NCBI GenBank assembly: GCA_001464335.1
Contig: LNEV01000019.1
Coordinates: 1 to 64,000 of the forward strand
DNA: 64,000 nt
Source: Rhizobiales bacterium Ga0077545
GTDB lineage: Bacteria; Pseudomonadota; Alphaproteobacteria; Rhizobiales; Methylopilaceae
Direction of reading: 5' to 3'
Shown: piece by piece, positions 31,530-40,398 of the stretch
Layout: every line of letters starts with the position of its first letter
How positions within the stretch are numbered: position 1 is the stretch's first letter
Translations under genes and position numbers: made by a program
Notes under the pieces: generated by a model
Seen by the model: the letters and a program-made list of their open reading frames with translations, nothing else
What the model was told of the DNA's origin: nothing
The model's database searches: none

Positions 31530-31615
31530 GTCGGGAAATCCTTGAAAAGGCTGAAAAGGAAGGTGGCGATCCCCTAAAGAACGGGGACCGCCTTTTCAAG
31601 CGATGGATGTCGCTC

Positions 31616-32002
31616 TCAGCCCTGCTTCTTGGCGGTGAGTTCGATCTCGACCTTCATCTCTTCGCGGTAGAGGCCGGAAACGATGTAGATGCCCGCCGCG
31701 GGGCGGATGTCGCCGAGGAATTCGCCGCAGACGCCGAACACCGCTTCCGCATCCTCGCGGCTCGTCACGAAATACTGCACGCGCACGGCATCCTTCAGGC
31801 TCGACCCGGCCTCGTCGAGTGCCTTGTTGATCGTCGCGAAGCAGTTGCGCGTCTGCTCGATCACGTTGTCCGGCATCTGCTTCGTGACCGGATCATAACC
31901 CGTGGTTCCGGCGACGAAGACCCAATCGCCCTGCACGACGGCGCGCGAATAGCCGGCGATCTTTTCGAAGTCGGAACCGGAGGAGATCAGGCGACGGGTC
32001 AT
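31616..32002 (-). CDS. RidA/YjgF-family protein lacking the usual arginine
   Basis: This 128-residue protein is of the Rid family (YjgF/YER057c/UK114), whose archetype deaminates reactive enamine/imine intermediates. It has the fold markers (SGYSRAVVQGDWVFVAGTTG-like start, C-terminal VEIELTA). However, the motif PAR that carries the catalytic carboxylate-binding arginine reads PAAG (residues 101-104), with R100 one step before. It is therefore probably one of the Rid subfamilies without imine deaminase activity. ATG at 32002 preferred; an upstream extension of 15 codons is possible. 86 bases upstream of leuB. Confidence 0.88.
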   Translation of the reverse strand: MTRRLISSGSDFEKIAGYSRAVVQGDWVFVAGTTGYDPVTKQMPDNVIEQTRNCFATINKALDEAGSSLKDAVRVQYFVTSREDAEAVFGVCGEFLGDIRPAAGIYIVSGLYREEMKVEIELTAKKQG

Positions 32003-32102
32003 GAGCGTGCTCTTTTCGTTTGTTGTGGGGACAGCAGATTGCGCCAAACGGCGAAGGGCGCAAGACCTGTTCGCGCCTGGACGGCGGTGCTAGGCAGAAG
32101 GC

Positions 32103-32675
32103 ATGTCCGCTCTTCCGCCCGCCATCCCGCTCGACGGCGAAACGATCCGTCTCGAACCTCTCGCACCCCGCCATCTTGCCGCGCTCGCGCAGGCGGCGAG
32201 TGATGAGCGCATCTGGGGTTACTCGGTGCGCGGGGATACGGACGCCTATCTGGCGGCGGCGCTGAAAAGCATGGAGAGCGGCGAGGCTGTGCCCTTCGTG
32301 GCGATCGAGAAGGCGAACGGACGCGTGATCGGGATGTCGCGTCTTTTCGAAATCGACGATGCACACAAGCGCCTCGAGATCGGTTATACGTGGTACATAC
32401 CGAAATTCTGGGGCACGAAGGTCAACCCGGAAGCGAAGCTGCTTTTGATGACGCACGCCTTCGAGGTCTGGGGCGCGCGGCGCGTGCAATACAAAATTCA
32501 CTCCGCAAATCTGAGGAGCCGCGCCGCGGTCGAAAAACTCGGCGGCGTTTTCGAGGGCATCATGCGGCGGCACATGATCCAGCCGGATGGCTCCCAGCGC
32601 GACACGGCCGTCTATTCGATTCTCGACGATGAATGGCCCGCCGCGAAAGAAAAACTGCGCGCGCGCCTCGCGTGA
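32103..32675 (+). CDS. GNAT acetyltransferase (RimJ-like)
   Basis: This 190-residue GNAT-fold N-acetyltransferase begins LDGETIRLEPLAPRHLAALAQAA, as RimJ/RimL-type enzymes do, with the central strand and acetyl-CoA region GYTWYIPKFWGTKVNPEAKLLLMTHAFE and the following NLRSRAAVEKLGGVFEG. The P-loop arginine/glycine motif of classical GNATs is altered (WGTKVNPE), as is common in this branch. Substrate unknown. Divergent from the RidA-family gene. Confidence 0.9.
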   Translation: MSALPPAIPLDGETIRLEPLAPRHLAALAQAASDERIWGYSVRGDTDAYLAAALKSMESGEAVPFVAIEKANGRVIGMSRLFEIDDAHKRLEIGYTWYIPKFWGTKVNPEAKLLLMTHAFEVWGARRVQYKIHSANLRSRAAVEKLGGVFEGIMRRHMIQPDGSQRDTAVYSILDDEWPAAKEKLRARLA

Positions 32676-32782
32676 GCTGCCTGCTCACATAAATGCGATC
32701 AGCGTTCGCCGCAGGAACGCATGGCCTTTCAGCGAGTTGTGTTCCTGAGCGGCCGTCAGCCGCAGCAATCATGGAGCGTCAC

Positions 32783-32977
32783 ATGGGCGGGACCACCGAC
32801 AAGATCAAAGGCATGGCCAACGAGGCCGCCGGCAATATCAAGCAGGGCGTCGGCAAGATGACCGACAACGAGCGGCTTGAGGCCGAAGGCAAGGCGCAGG
32901 AGCTTAAGGGCGAAGCGCAGCAGACCGTCGGCGATGTGAAGAACAAGGTCAAAGGCGCCGCCAACCGCCATCTCTGA
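32783..32977 (+). CDS. CsbD-family stress-response protein
   Basis: This 64-residue hydrophilic helical protein is of the CsbD family (MGGTTDKIKGMANEAAGNIKQG...LEAEGKAQELKGEAQQ...VKNKVKGA). Bacillus CsbD is under the general stress regulon; the molecular role is unknown. ATG at 32783 chosen because GGAGCG lies six bases upstream; an ATG four codons earlier is within the ribosome-binding site. It is followed by a strong terminator. Confidence 0.92.
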   Translation: MGGTTDKIKGMANEAAGNIKQGVGKMTDNERLEAEGKAQELKGEAQQTVGDVKNKVKGAANRHL

Positions 32978-32999
32978 TGGTCGAACTGGCGTGCTGCCG

Positions 33000-33032
33000 C
33001 TCCCGGTCCTCCCACGAGGGCCGGGAGTTTTT
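33000..33032 (+). terminator. Intrinsic terminator
   Basis: CTCCCGGTCCT pairs with AGGGCCGGGAG (one G-U) around the loop CCCACG, followed by TTTTT. It ends the CsbD transcript before the convergent leuD. Confidence 0.9.
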
Positions 33033-33040
33033 CGTTGCAC

Positions 33041-33646
33041 TCAGGCCCAGGGGCGCGCTTCGCCGATCCGCGCCTCGTAGTCGACGATCTTCGGCGTCTT
33101 CTCCAATGTAAGGCCAATCGCGTCCAGACCGTTCAGCAGGCAATGCTTGCGGTAGGGATCGACGTCGAACTGGATCGTGCCGCCGTCCGGTCCGGAAATC
33201 GTCTGCGCCTCAAGATCGACCGTCAGTCGGGCGTTCGCGCCGCGCTCGGCATCGTCCATCAGTTTTTCCAGCTGTTCGGGCGTGACCCGGATCGGCAGAA
33301 TGCCGTTCTGGAAGCAGTTGTTGTAGAAAATGTCCGCAAAGCTCGTGGCGATCACGCAGCGGATGCCGAAATCCAGCAAGGCCCAAGGCGCGTGTTCACG
33401 CGAGGAGCCGCAGCCGAAGTTTTCGCCGGCCACAAGGATTTCCGCGTTGCGGTAAGCGGGCTTGTTGAGGACGAAATCTTCTTTCTCCCGGCCGTTCTCG
33501 TCGAAGCGCATTTCCGCAAAGAGGCCCTGTCCGAGACCCGTTCGCTTGATCGTCTTCAGGTATTGCTTCGGGATGATCATGTCGGTGTCGATGTTGACGA
33601 GCGGCAGCGGCGCGGCAACTCCGGTCAGCTTTGTAAAGGGCTGCAT
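33041..33646 (-). CDS. leuD: 3-isopropylmalate dehydratase small subunit
   Basis: This 201-residue small subunit of isopropylmalate isomerase partners with LeuC. Family blocks: [33 protein letters not shown] at the N-terminus, then [28 protein letters not shown] (substrate-binding SSREH). Normal length. Separated from leuC by two small genes, so probably expressed apart from it. Confidence 0.98.
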   Translation of the reverse strand: MQPFTKLTGVAAPLPLVNIDTDMIIPKQYLKTIKRTGLGQGLFAEMRFDENGREKEDFVLNKPAYRNAEILVAGENFGCGSSREHAPWALLDFGIRCVIATSFADIFYNNCFQNGILPIRVTPEQLEKLMDDAERGANARLTVDLEAQTISGPDGGTIQFDVDPYRKHCLLNGLDAIGLTLEKTPKIVDYEARIGEARPWA

Positions 33647-33675
33647 GTCTTCGTCTCCTTCAGGTGCGCTGCGCG

Positions 33676-34077
33676 CTAAACATTGGCCTCGATCGATTCC
33701 ATGTCTTCGTCCGACAGGCCGAAATGGTGGCCGATTTCGTGGATCAGGACATGGGAGACGATCTCGCCGAGTGTCTCTTCGTGTTCCGCCCAGTAGTCCA
33801 GGATCGGCCGTCTGTACAGGAAGATCATGTTGGGCATCTGGCCCGTCTGTCCGGTCGCGGCGCCCTGTGCGAGGCCGATGCCCTGAAACAGGCCGAGCAG
33901 ATCGAACTCGTTTTCGAGGCCGAGTTCCTCGAGGGCATCCTCGTCCGGAAAATCGGCGACGCGAATAACCACGCCCTTCGTCAGTTCGCGAAAGCTCTCG
34001 GGAAGATCCGCATAGGCGGCTCTGGAGAGTTTCTCGAATTCATCGAGGCTGGGGGCGAAGGTCCTGTTCCAGTCCAT
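33676..34077 (-). CDS. Zincin-like metallopeptidase-family protein
   Basis: This 133-residue protein is of the small bacterial metallopeptidase-like family with the zinc signature [14 protein letters not shown] near its C-terminus (HExxHxxG, two His plus a further acidic ligand). No signal peptide, so cytoplasmic. The family is conserved in alphaproteobacteria but its substrates are unknown. It is 29 bases upstream of leuD on the same strand and probably co-transcribed. Confidence 0.9.
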   Translation of the reverse strand: MDWNRTFAPSLDEFEKLSRAAYADLPESFRELTKGVVIRVADFPDEDALEELGLENEFDLLGLFQGIGLAQGAATGQTGQMPNMIFLYRRPILDYWAEHEETLGEIVSHVLIHEIGHHFGLSDEDMESIEANV

Positions 34078-34216
34078 ATCCTGCCTGTTCTGCAGAAGTC
34101 TTGTGTCGTGCAGGGAAAAGTTCCTTGTCGAAAAAGGAATAATTTTCTAGCCCGCCTGCAACTTCTGCCGCCTTTCCTCCGTTGTCCCGCCGGAAAACAT
34201 TCACGGAGGGAACCAC

Positions 34217-34492
34217 ATGACCAAATATCTCGCTTCCGCCGCCTTGGCAGCGGCCATCGCTGTCGCCGCGTTCGCCGCCCCGGCCTCGGCCCAGGTCGGC
34301 ATCGGCATCAACATCGGCCCCGATCGCCCCCATTACGGCGAGCGCCACTACGGAGACCGCCATTACCGCGACCGTCGTCCGGTCCGGGTTTATTCCGGCC
34401 GCAACGCCTACAGGAACGAGTGTGAAACCCGTCGCACGGTCCGGTGGGTCAACGGCCGCAAGGTCGTCCGCACGGTTCGCGCCTGCGACTGA
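34217..34492 (+). CDS. Small basic exported protein with HY/R repeats
   Basis: This 91-residue protein has a signal peptide (MTKYLASAALAAAIAVAAFAAPASA, cleavage before QVG). The mature part holds tandem HYGERHYGDRHYRDR units and two cysteines (C69 in NECETR and C90 in VRACD) that could form a disulfide. A strong Shine-Dalgarno (GGAGGG) precedes the ATG and a terminator follows. Such small basic periplasmic proteins are frequent in Hyphomicrobiales; function unknown. Confidence 0.8.
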   Translation: MTKYLASAALAAAIAVAAFAAPASAQVGIGINIGPDRPHYGERHYGDRHYRDRRPVRVYSGRNAYRNECETRRTVRWVNGRKVVRTVRACD

Positions 34493-34500
34493 CGTCTCGA

Positions 34501-34537
34501 AAGCCGGCCGCCGGAACAAGGCGGCCGGCTTGTTTTT
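34501..34537 (+). terminator. Intrinsic terminator
   Basis: GCCGGCCGCC (34503-34512) pairs perfectly with GGCGGCCGGC (34520-34529), followed by TTGTTTTT. It separates the small basic exported gene from convergent leuC; the leuC stop codon begins at its very end. Confidence 0.9.
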
Positions 34538-35958
34538 CAGTGTCCCCAGTCGCGGATATCGACGAAGCGGCCCGCGATCGCAGCCGCAGCCGCCATTGCC
34601 GGGGAAACGAGGTGCGTACGCCCCTTGAAGCCTTGACGTCCCTCGAAATTGCGATTTGAGGTCGACGCGCAGCGCTCTTCCGGCAGCAGCTTGTCCGGGT
34701 TCATGGCAAGGCACATGGAGCAACCCGGCTCGCGCCAGTCGAAGCCCGCCGCCTTGAAGATCCTGTCCAGACCTTCCGCTTCCGCCTGCGCTTTCACATT
34801 GCCTGAGCCCGGCACGATCATCGCGCTGACGTCCCCATGCACGCTGCGGCCTTCGATGACTTTCGCGGCCGCGCGCAGATCCTCGATGCGCCCGTTCGTG
34901 CAGGAGCCGATGAAGATGCGATCGACCTTGATGTCGGTGATCTTCGTTCCCGGCGTCAGACCCATATACTGAAGGGCGCGCCATTTGGCGGCGCGGATGT
35001 TCTCGTCTTCGATGTCGTCGGGGTTCGGAACGATGCCCTGTACGGACGCGACGTCTTCGGGGCTCGTGCCCCAGGTGACGATCGGCGGCAGCTTGGCGGC
35101 GTCGAGCTTCACCTCGCGGTCGAAATGGGCGCCCTCATCGGAGTGCAGCGTGTCCCAATAGCGGCGCGCGGCATCCCAGGCCTCGCCTTTCGGGGTGCGC
35201 GGGCGGTCCTTGATGTAATCATAGGTCGTTTCGTCGGCCGCGATGAGGCCCGCGCGGGCGCCGCCTTCGATCGACATGTTGCAGATCGTCATGCGGCCCT
35301 CCATCGAGAGCGCACGGACAGCCTCGCCGGCATATTCGAGCACCGAGCCGGTGCCGCCGGCGGTGCCGATTTCGCCGATGATCGCCAGAACAATGTCCTT
35401 CGCCGTCACGCCGTCCGGCAGCTTGCCGTCGACGGTCACGCGCATGTTCTTGGCTTTTCTCTGGATCAAAGTCTGCGTGGCGAGCACATGCTCGACCTCG
35501 GACGTGCCGATGCCGTGCGCCAGCGCGCCGAATGCGCCGTGCGTCGACGTATGGCTATCACCGCACACGATGGTCGTGCCGGGCAGCGTGAAGCCCTGCT
35601 CGGGGCCGACGATGTGGACGATGCCCTGATTGCGGTCGAATTCGTCGAAATATTCGATGCCGAATTCGCGCGTGTTCTCGGCGAGCGCGGCGATCTGCGT
35701 TGCGCTCTCGGGATCGGGATTGGGCAATGTGCGGTCGGATGTCGGCACATTGTGGTCGACCACCGCCAGCGTTCTCTGCGGCGAGTGCACCTTGCGGCCG
35801 GTCATGCGCAGGCCTTCGAAAGCCTGCGGGCTGGTCACTTCATGGACCAGGTGACGATCGATGTAGAGGAGGCACGTACCGTCGTCCTGACGGTCGACGA
35901 CGTGATCGTCGAAAATCTTGTCGTACAAGGTTTTGGGGGGGGCGTTGCGGGCGTTCAT
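34537..35958 (-). CDS. leuC: 3-isopropylmalate dehydratase large subunit
   Basis: This 473-residue aconitase-family enzyme isomerises 2- to 3-isopropylmalate with LeuD. The 4Fe-4S ligands lie in FIGSCTNGR and [25 protein letters not shown] is the conserved active-site loop. The start [19 protein letters not shown] is normal. Upstream is a 310-base gap with a good promoter, a possible 38-residue leader ORF and a hairpin (listed separately). Confidence 0.98.
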   Translation of the reverse strand: MNARNAPPKTLYDKIFDDHVVDRQDDGTCLLYIDRHLVHEVTSPQAFEGLRMTGRKVHSPQRTLAVVDHNVPTSDRTLPNPDPESATQIAALAENTREFGIEYFDEFDRNQGIVHIVGPEQGFTLPGTTIVCGDSHTSTHGAFGALAHGIGTSEVEHVLATQTLIQRKAKNMRVTVDGKLPDGVTAKDIVLAIIGEIGTAGGTGSVLEYAGEAVRALSMEGRMTICNMSIEGGARAGLIAADETTYDYIKDRPRTPKGEAWDAARRYWDTLHSDEGAHFDREVKLDAAKLPPIVTWGTSPEDVASVQGIVPNPDDIEDENIRAAKWRALQYMGLTPGTKITDIKVDRIFIGSCTNGRIEDLRAAAKVIEGRSVHGDVSAMIVPGSGNVKAQAEAEGLDRIFKAAGFDWREPGCSMCLAMNPDKLLPEERCASTSNRNFEGRQGFKGRTHLVSPAMAAAAAIAGRFVDIRDWGH

Positions 35959-35992
35959 CTGGCGTCTCTGTTCGTTCGCTGAATAAGGAAGA

Positions 35993-36009
35993 GTCCGCCG
36001 GGGGCGGAC
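35993..36009 (-). promoter_or_regulatory. Hairpin in the leuC leader
   Basis: On the minus strand GTCCGCC, loop CCC, GGCGGAC, followed by the pyrimidine-rich TCTTCCTTATT. The stem is perfect and lies 35 bases before the leuC ATG, downstream of the candidate leader ORF. It could be a weak attenuator or an RNA-processing structure; the T-run is broken, so this is a candidate only. Confidence 0.4.
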
Positions 36010-36036
36010 GGCAGTCGCACGGTCTGGCCGCGAAAA

Positions 36037-36153
36037 TCAGAGCGAACGGAGGCCTGCGGCGACAGCCGCGGTGAAGCGCCCGAAGAAGCGGGCGGGCAGC
36101 CGCGCGTGATCGTCGATCGCGGCAAACAGAAGGGTCGAGCGGGCCGATACCAT
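36037..36153 (-). CDS. Candidate 38-residue leader ORF before leuC
   Basis: This is a short open frame starting at an ATG that coincides with the predicted transcription start, so it would be leaderless; there is no Shine-Dalgarno. The peptide starts MVSARSTLLFAAIDDHARL and ends FTAAVAAGLRSL, with five leucines among 38 residues but no run of Leu codons. It could be a regulatory leader peptide, an unrelated small protein, or chance. Confidence 0.3.
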   Translation of the reverse strand: MVSARSTLLFAAIDDHARLPARFFGRFTAAVAAGLRSL

Positions 36154-36159
36154 GGCTAC

Positions 36160-36188
36160 AATATAGCAATTCCAGAAACGGGCGGCAA
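36160..36188 (-). promoter_or_regulatory. Predicted sigma70-type promoter for leuC
   Basis: On the minus strand TTGCCG (36188-36183) is followed after exactly 17 bases by TATATT (36165-36160). These match the -35 and -10 consensus at 4 and 5 of 6 positions. The start would fall near 36153, about 195 bases before the leuC ATG. The element lies just past the rplS terminator. Confidence 0.6.
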
Positions 36189-36203
36189 ATGGGCCCGGAA
36201 AAC

Positions 36204-36230
36204 AAAAAGCGCGGCCGAGGCCGCGCTTTT
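36204..36230 (-). terminator. Intrinsic terminator of the ffh/rpsP/rplS run
   Basis: AAAAGCGCGGCC and GGCCGCGCTTTT form a perfect 12-pair stem around a two-base loop. On the minus strand it is followed by TTTTGTTTT-like sequence. It lies 39 bases after the rplS stop and ends that transcript. Confidence 0.88.
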
Positions 36231-36268
36231 GAACTTGGGTGCCGGAGGCGCCTGAAGCGCCCGGATGC

Positions 36269-36649
36269 TCAGCGAGCGGCCGTGCCCGTGGTCTTCTCGA
36301 CGATACGGGCTTTCTTGCCGCGAAGCTCGCGCAGGTAATAGAGCTTGGCGCGACGCACCTTGCCGCGGCGCACGACCTTCAGCGAATCGATGATGGGCGA
36401 GTAGAGCGGGAACACGCGCTCGACGCCTTCGCCGTAGGAAATCTTGCGGACCGTGAAGGTCTCGTTGACGCCGCCGCCGGACTTGGCGATGACGACGCCT
36501 TCATAGGCCTGAACACGTGTGCGCTCGCCTTCGCGAACCTTCACGTTCACCTGAACCGTGTCGCCGGGGGCGAAATCCGGAATCTGGCGCTGGGCGGCAA
36601 TGACCGCCATCTGCTCGCGGTCCAGCTCCTGAATGATGTCGATGGCCAT
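36269..36649 (-). CDS. rplS: Ribosomal protein L19
   Basis: This 126-residue 50S protein sits at the 30S-50S interface. Typical blocks are [48 protein letters not shown] and the C-terminal [40 protein letters not shown] at 36649 has the Shine-Dalgarno GGAGAAG; the frame extends upstream without support. 76 bases after trmD. Confidence 0.98.
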   Translation of the reverse strand: MAIDIIQELDREQMAVIAAQRQIPDFAPGDTVQVNVKVREGERTRVQAYEGVVIAKSGGGVNETFTVRKISYGEGVERVFPLYSPIIDSLKVVRRGKVRRAKLYYLRELRGKKARIVEKTTGTAAR

Positions 36650-36725
36650 AACACTTCTCCGAAGCGCCGCGCCCGACATGCGGGGGCGCTGATCCTCTGC
36701 GAAATTCGCGATTGAGCGGCGGCTA

Positions 36726-37454
36726 TTACCCGCTTTTGTCCGGCTTGTCGACGCCTGAGGTGAGGCCCGCGACATATTTTGCGAAAAGATCGGGCCTGCG
36801 CGTCCGCGTTGCCCTCAGGGCCTCGGCCTTGCGCCAGGCCGCGATGGCCTTGTGATCGCCCGACAGCAGCACCTCCGGCACGCCGTCGCCGTTCCAGTCC
36901 TGCGGTTTGGTAAATTGCGGATATTCCAGAAGGTTCTTCTCGAAACTCTCGTCCTCGCCCGAACCGTCATGCCCCATGACGCCGGGCAGGAGGCGCACGC
37001 AGGCATCGAGGACCAGAAGCGCGGCAGGCTCTCCACCCGACAGAACGACATCGCCGACCGAAATTTCTTCCAGCCCGCACGCGGACATCACGCGCTCGTC
37101 CATTCCCTCGAAGCGCCCGCAAACGACGATCACGCCGGGACCGTTGGCGAGGGCGCGCACGCGCTCCTGCGAGATGGCTTTGCCGCGCGGCGTCATCACG
37201 AGGCGCGGGCGGTCGTCCCCGGCCGCTGCGGCGGCGATCGCCGCCGCAAGCACGTCGGGCTTGAGCACCATGCCCGGCCCGCCGCCGAAAGGGGTGTCGT
37301 CCACGCTGCGGTGTCTGTCGGTCGTGAAATCACGCGGGTTGACGGTGTCGAGCGACCACGCGCCTTCGCCAAGCGCGCGGCCCGCGAGAGAGAGGCCGAG
37401 CGAGCCGGGAAACATGTCCGGGTAGAGGGTGACGACCGACGCGCGCCAGCCCAT
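36726..37454 (-). CDS. trmD: tRNA (guanine37-N1)-methyltransferase
   Basis: This 242-residue SPOUT-class enzyme methylates G37 next to the anticodon and prevents frameshifting. Family blocks: [50 protein letters not shown] and the knot region [32 protein letters not shown]. The ATG overlaps the rimM TGA by one base (TGATG). Confidence 0.98.
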   Translation of the reverse strand: MGWRASVVTLYPDMFPGSLGLSLAGRALGEGAWSLDTVNPRDFTTDRHRSVDDTPFGGGPGMVLKPDVLAAAIAAAAAGDDRPRLVMTPRGKAISQERVRALANGPGVIVVCGRFEGMDERVMSACGLEEISVGDVVLSGGEPAALLVLDACVRLLPGVMGHDGSGEDESFEKNLLEYPQFTKPQDWNGDGVPEVLLSGDHKAIAAWRKAEALRATRTRRPDLFAKYVAGLTSGVDKPDKSG

Positions 37455-37993
37455 CAGCCGCGCTCTTCGTCGAGATTCTCGGCCTCGGTGTCGAGCAACC
37501 CTTCGGGGGGCGCGATGACGATGCGGCCGCCGGAAACGTCCACGACCGGCACGAACTCATCGGTGAAGGGAATGTGGAAGCTCGGGGCGCCGGAGCGCGC
37601 GATGTCGAGAAGATCGCCCGCGCCGAAATCGTCCACGGCGACGACGGTGCCGATGTCGTTGCCCGCTTCGTCCTCGACGCGCAGACCGATCAGGTCGGAA
37701 TGGTAATATTCGCCCTCATCGGGCGCCGGCAGGCGCTCGCGCGGCACGAAAAGCCGGGTGTTGGTGAGCGTGGCGGCACGGTCGCGGTCGCTCACGCCGT
37801 CCAGTTTGGCAACGAGCATGTCGCCCTGAAGGCGGGCGGAAATGATCTTGAAGCTCTGACGCCCGTCCTCGCTTTCGAGCGGGCCGTAAGCCTTCAGCGC
37901 GAGCGGGTCGGACGTGTAGGGCTTGATGCGCACATCGCCCCGCACGCCGTGCGGCGCGCCGACAATGCCGACGAGGATGCGGGCGGGAGCCAT
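37454..37993 (-). CDS. rimM: 16S rRNA processing protein RimM
   Basis: This 179-residue 30S maturation factor has an N-terminal beta-barrel ([23 protein letters not shown]) and a PRC-barrel domain ([37 protein letters not shown]) that binds S19. It is coupled to trmD. The 55-base gap to rpsP is filled by a long hairpin. Confidence 0.97.
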   Translation of the reverse strand: MAPARILVGIVGAPHGVRGDVRIKPYTSDPLALKAYGPLESEDGRQSFKIISARLQGDMLVAKLDGVSDRDRAATLTNTRLFVPRERLPAPDEGEYYHSDLIGLRVEDEAGNDIGTVVAVDDFGAGDLLDIARSGAPSFHIPFTDEFVPVVDVSGGRIVIAPPEGLLDTEAENLDEERG

Positions 37994-37999
37994 GGATCA

Positions 38000-38050
38000 G
38001 AGCCAAGCGATCCGGGCTCGCCTCAGGCGAGCCCGGGTCATGATTGGCTC
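38000..38050 (-). promoter_or_regulatory. Long hairpin between rpsP and rimM
   Basis: GAGCCAA (38000-38006) pairs with TTGGCTC (38044-38050). Inside it CCGGGCTCGCC (38012-38022) pairs with GGCGAGCCCGG (38026-38036), extended by three more pairs. The structure covers the whole intercistronic gap and touches the rpsP stop codon. It has no T-run, so it is more likely a partial-termination, processing or mRNA-stability element than a full terminator. Confidence 0.6.
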
Positions 38051-38450
38051 AGGCCTCGGCCGGGGCTTCTTCAGCCGGAGCGGCCTCGGCGGGAGCGGCA
38101 GCCTTGGCAGCCTTCTCTTCTTCGGCGGCCTTGGCGGCGTCCAGGCGCTCCTGCGCCTTCTTCTTCGGCTTGGACTTTTCCGGGTTGCTCTTGGCCGAAC
38201 GCTTCAGCAGGCCGCGCTCGTCGAGGAAGCGGGCGACGCGGTCCGTCGGCTGGGCGCCCTTGGCGAGCCATTCCTTGGCCTTGTCGAGGTCGAGCGTCAC
38301 GCGTTCGGCGTCCTTCGGCAGGATCGGGTTGAATGTGCCGATCCGGTCGATGAAGCGGCCATCGCGCGGGTAACGCGAGTCGGCGACGACGATGCGGTAG
38401 AACGGGCGCTTCTTGGCGCCGCCACGGGACAGACGGATCTTAAGGGACAT
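38049..38450 (-). CDS. rpsP: Ribosomal protein S16
   Basis: This 133-residue S16 has a conserved first 80 residues ([43 protein letters not shown]) and a Lys/Ala/Glu/Pro tail of about 50 residues (ending [12 protein letters not shown]), an extension common in alphaproteobacteria. ATG at 38450 follows GGAAGAG. First gene of the rpsP-rimM-trmD-rplS run; separated from ffh by a palindromic repeat element. Confidence 0.98.
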   Translation of the reverse strand: MSLKIRLSRGGAKKRPFYRIVVADSRYPRDGRFIDRIGTFNPILPKDAERVTLDLDKAKEWLAKGAQPTDRVARFLDERGLLKRSAKSNPEKSKPKKKAQERLDAAKAAEEEKAAKAAAPAEAAPAEEAPAEA

Positions 38451-38470
38451 ATTCTCTTCCTTCTTTCTTT

Positions 38471-38624
38471 CGTCATCCCGGAACCGCGCAGCGGCATCCG
38501 GGATCGTTTTCGAGTGATCCTGCGAGCGGTCCCGGAAAATTGCCCGAACCCGGATAAATCCGGGGTTCGGTAACTCATACTCAACTTGGCGACAGCCAAG
38601 TTGAGCGCAATGTCCGGGATGACG
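38471..38624. repeat. Palindromic element with 12-base terminal inverted repeats
   Basis: This is a 154-base unit bounded by CGTCATCCCGGA and its exact inverse TCCGGGATGACG. Inside are three hairpins: ATCCCGGA/TCCGGGAT (38475-38504), CCGAACCCGGAT/ATCCGGGGTTCGG with one bulge (38544-38570), and a perfect 11-pair stem CTCAACTTGGC/GCCAAGTTGAG (38580-38605). It has no coding capacity. It occupies nearly the whole ffh-rpsP gap. It resembles REP/BIME-type or MITE-like elements; the shared end at 12461-12472 supports a dispersed family. Confidence 0.8.
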
Positions 38625-38631
38625 CCCGTAT

Positions 38632-40164
38632 TTACTTCTTCTTTCCGAACGGGTTCGGGCCGAGGCCGGGAAGACCGCCAGGCGCCCCGGGGAAACCGGG
38701 AGGCAGTCCACCGCCGCCGGGCGCGCCGGGGAAATTGGGTGGCAGAGAGGGCATTCCGCCCTTCTGCAATTGTTTCAGCGCATTGGGGTCGATGCCCGGC
38801 ATGCCGGGCGGCATTCCGCCGCCGCCGAACAGTTTGCCCGCCATGCCCGCAAGACCGCCGCGTCCGCCTTTGCCCATCATCTTCATCATGTCCGCCATCT
38901 GGCGGTGCATTTTGAGGAGACGGTTGACCTCCTCGACCTTGGTGCCCGAGCCCGCCGCGACGCGCTTCTTGCGCGAGGCCTTGAGAATGTCGGGGTTCTT
39001 GCGCTCCGCTTTCGTCATCGAATCGATGATCGCGATCTGACGCTTGAGCAGGGTGTCGTCGAGATTGGCGGAATCGATCTGCTTCTTGATCTGGCCCATG
39101 CCCGGCAGAAGGCCCATGACGCCCGACATGCCGCCGAGCCTCTGCATCTGCTGGACCTGATTTTTCAGATCGTTCAGATCGAACAGGCCCTTTCGCATGC
39201 GCTCGGCGGCGCGCGCGGCCTGTTCGGCATCGATCTGTTCCGCGGCACGTTCGACGAGGGCGACGATGTCGCCCATGCCCAGAATGCGCCCGGCAATACG
39301 CTGCGGATCGAAATCCTCCAGCGCGTCCATCTTTTCGCCGACGCCGATCAGCTTGATCGGCTTGCCGGTCACGGCGCGCATGGAGAGCGCGGCACCGCCA
39401 CGGCCGTCGCCGTCGACGCGTGTCAGCACAAGGCCGGTAATGCCCAGAGCCCCGTCGAAGGCGCGGGCCGTATTCACGGCGTCCTGACCCGTCAGCGCAT
39501 CGGCGACAAGCAGCACTTCATGCGGCTTGGCGATCTTCTTCACCGCGACGGCTTCGGCCATCAATTCTTCATCGACCGTTGTGCGGCCGGCGGTGTCGAG
39601 GATGAGGACGTCGTAGCCGCCGAGCTTCGCGGCGGTCAGCGCGCGCTCCGCGATCTGCACGGCCGACTGGCCGGCAACGATCGGCAGTGTCGCGACATTA
39701 GTCTGCTGGCCGAGGATCTGCAGCTGCTCCATCGCCGCCGGACGGCGCGTGTCGAGCGAGGCCAGAAGAACCTTCTTCTTGTCGCGGTCCTGCAGGCGTT
39801 TTGCGATTTTCGCGGTCGTTGTCGTCTTGCCCGAGCCCTGAAGGCCGACCATCAGGATCGGCACGGGCGCCGCGGCAGCCAGCGAGATCGGCTGGTTGTC
39901 GGTTCCGAGCGTGTTGACGAGTTCGTCATGGACGATCTTGACGACCATCTGGCCTGGCGTGACGGATTTGACGACCGTCGCGCCGATCGCCTGTTCGCTC
40001 ACCCGCGCCACGAATTCGCGGACCACGTCGAGCGCCACATCGGCCTCGAGAAGCGCCCGGCGCACTTCGCGCATGGCCTCGCCGACGTCGGCCTCCGACA
40101 GAGAGCCGCGTCCACGAAGTCTGTCGAGTACGCCGGAAAGGCGTTCCTGCAGGGTCTCGAACAT
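38632..40164 (-). CDS. ffh: Signal recognition particle protein
   Basis: This 510-residue SRP54 GTPase binds signal sequences and SRP RNA and docks with FtsY. NG domain: Walker-type GLQGSGKT at 107-114, [18 protein letters not shown], and the [10 protein letters not shown] region. The M domain starts near 300 and is Met-rich, with RRVAAGSGT-like [11 protein letters not shown] and a long Gly/Pro/Met tail. The ATG at 40164 with AGAGGA six bases upstream is preferred to a GTG four codons earlier. Confidence 0.98.
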   Translation of the reverse strand: MFETLQERLSGVLDRLRGRGSLSEADVGEAMREVRRALLEADVALDVVREFVARVSEQAIGATVVKSVTPGQMVVKIVHDELVNTLGTDNQPISLAAAAPVPILMVGLQGSGKTTTTAKIAKRLQDRDKKKVLLASLDTRRPAAMEQLQILGQQTNVATLPIVAGQSAVQIAERALTAAKLGGYDVLILDTAGRTTVDEELMAEAVAVKKIAKPHEVLLVADALTGQDAVNTARAFDGALGITGLVLTRVDGDGRGGAALSMRAVTGKPIKLIGVGEKMDALEDFDPQRIAGRILGMGDIVALVERAAEQIDAEQAARAAERMRKGLFDLNDLKNQVQQMQRLGGMSGVMGLLPGMGQIKKQIDSANLDDTLLKRQIAIIDSMTKAERKNPDILKASRKKRVAAGSGTKVEEVNRLLKMHRQMADMMKMMGKGGRGGLAGMAGKLFGGGGMPPGMPGIDPNALKQLQKGGMPSLPPNFPGAPGGGGLPPGFPGAPGGLPGLGPNPFGKKK

Positions 40165-40398
40165 GTTTCCTCTCACCTCATCTGCGGGTCATTCCGGCAT
40201 GAGGTAGGTGCCCGAACGCCCAACGCAAAGCGCGCCCGAGGGCGCATCCGCGCTGTCGGGCGTTGACCTCCGGCCTCTCGGGCCGGTCGGTTGCTCAGGC
40301 GTCAGGTCGCTTGAGAACGGTTGCGGAGGTACCCTCCGAAAGGCTGAGAGTCAAGAAAGTGAACTGCTCGGGCGATCGATCTATCTTAAGAGACGATC

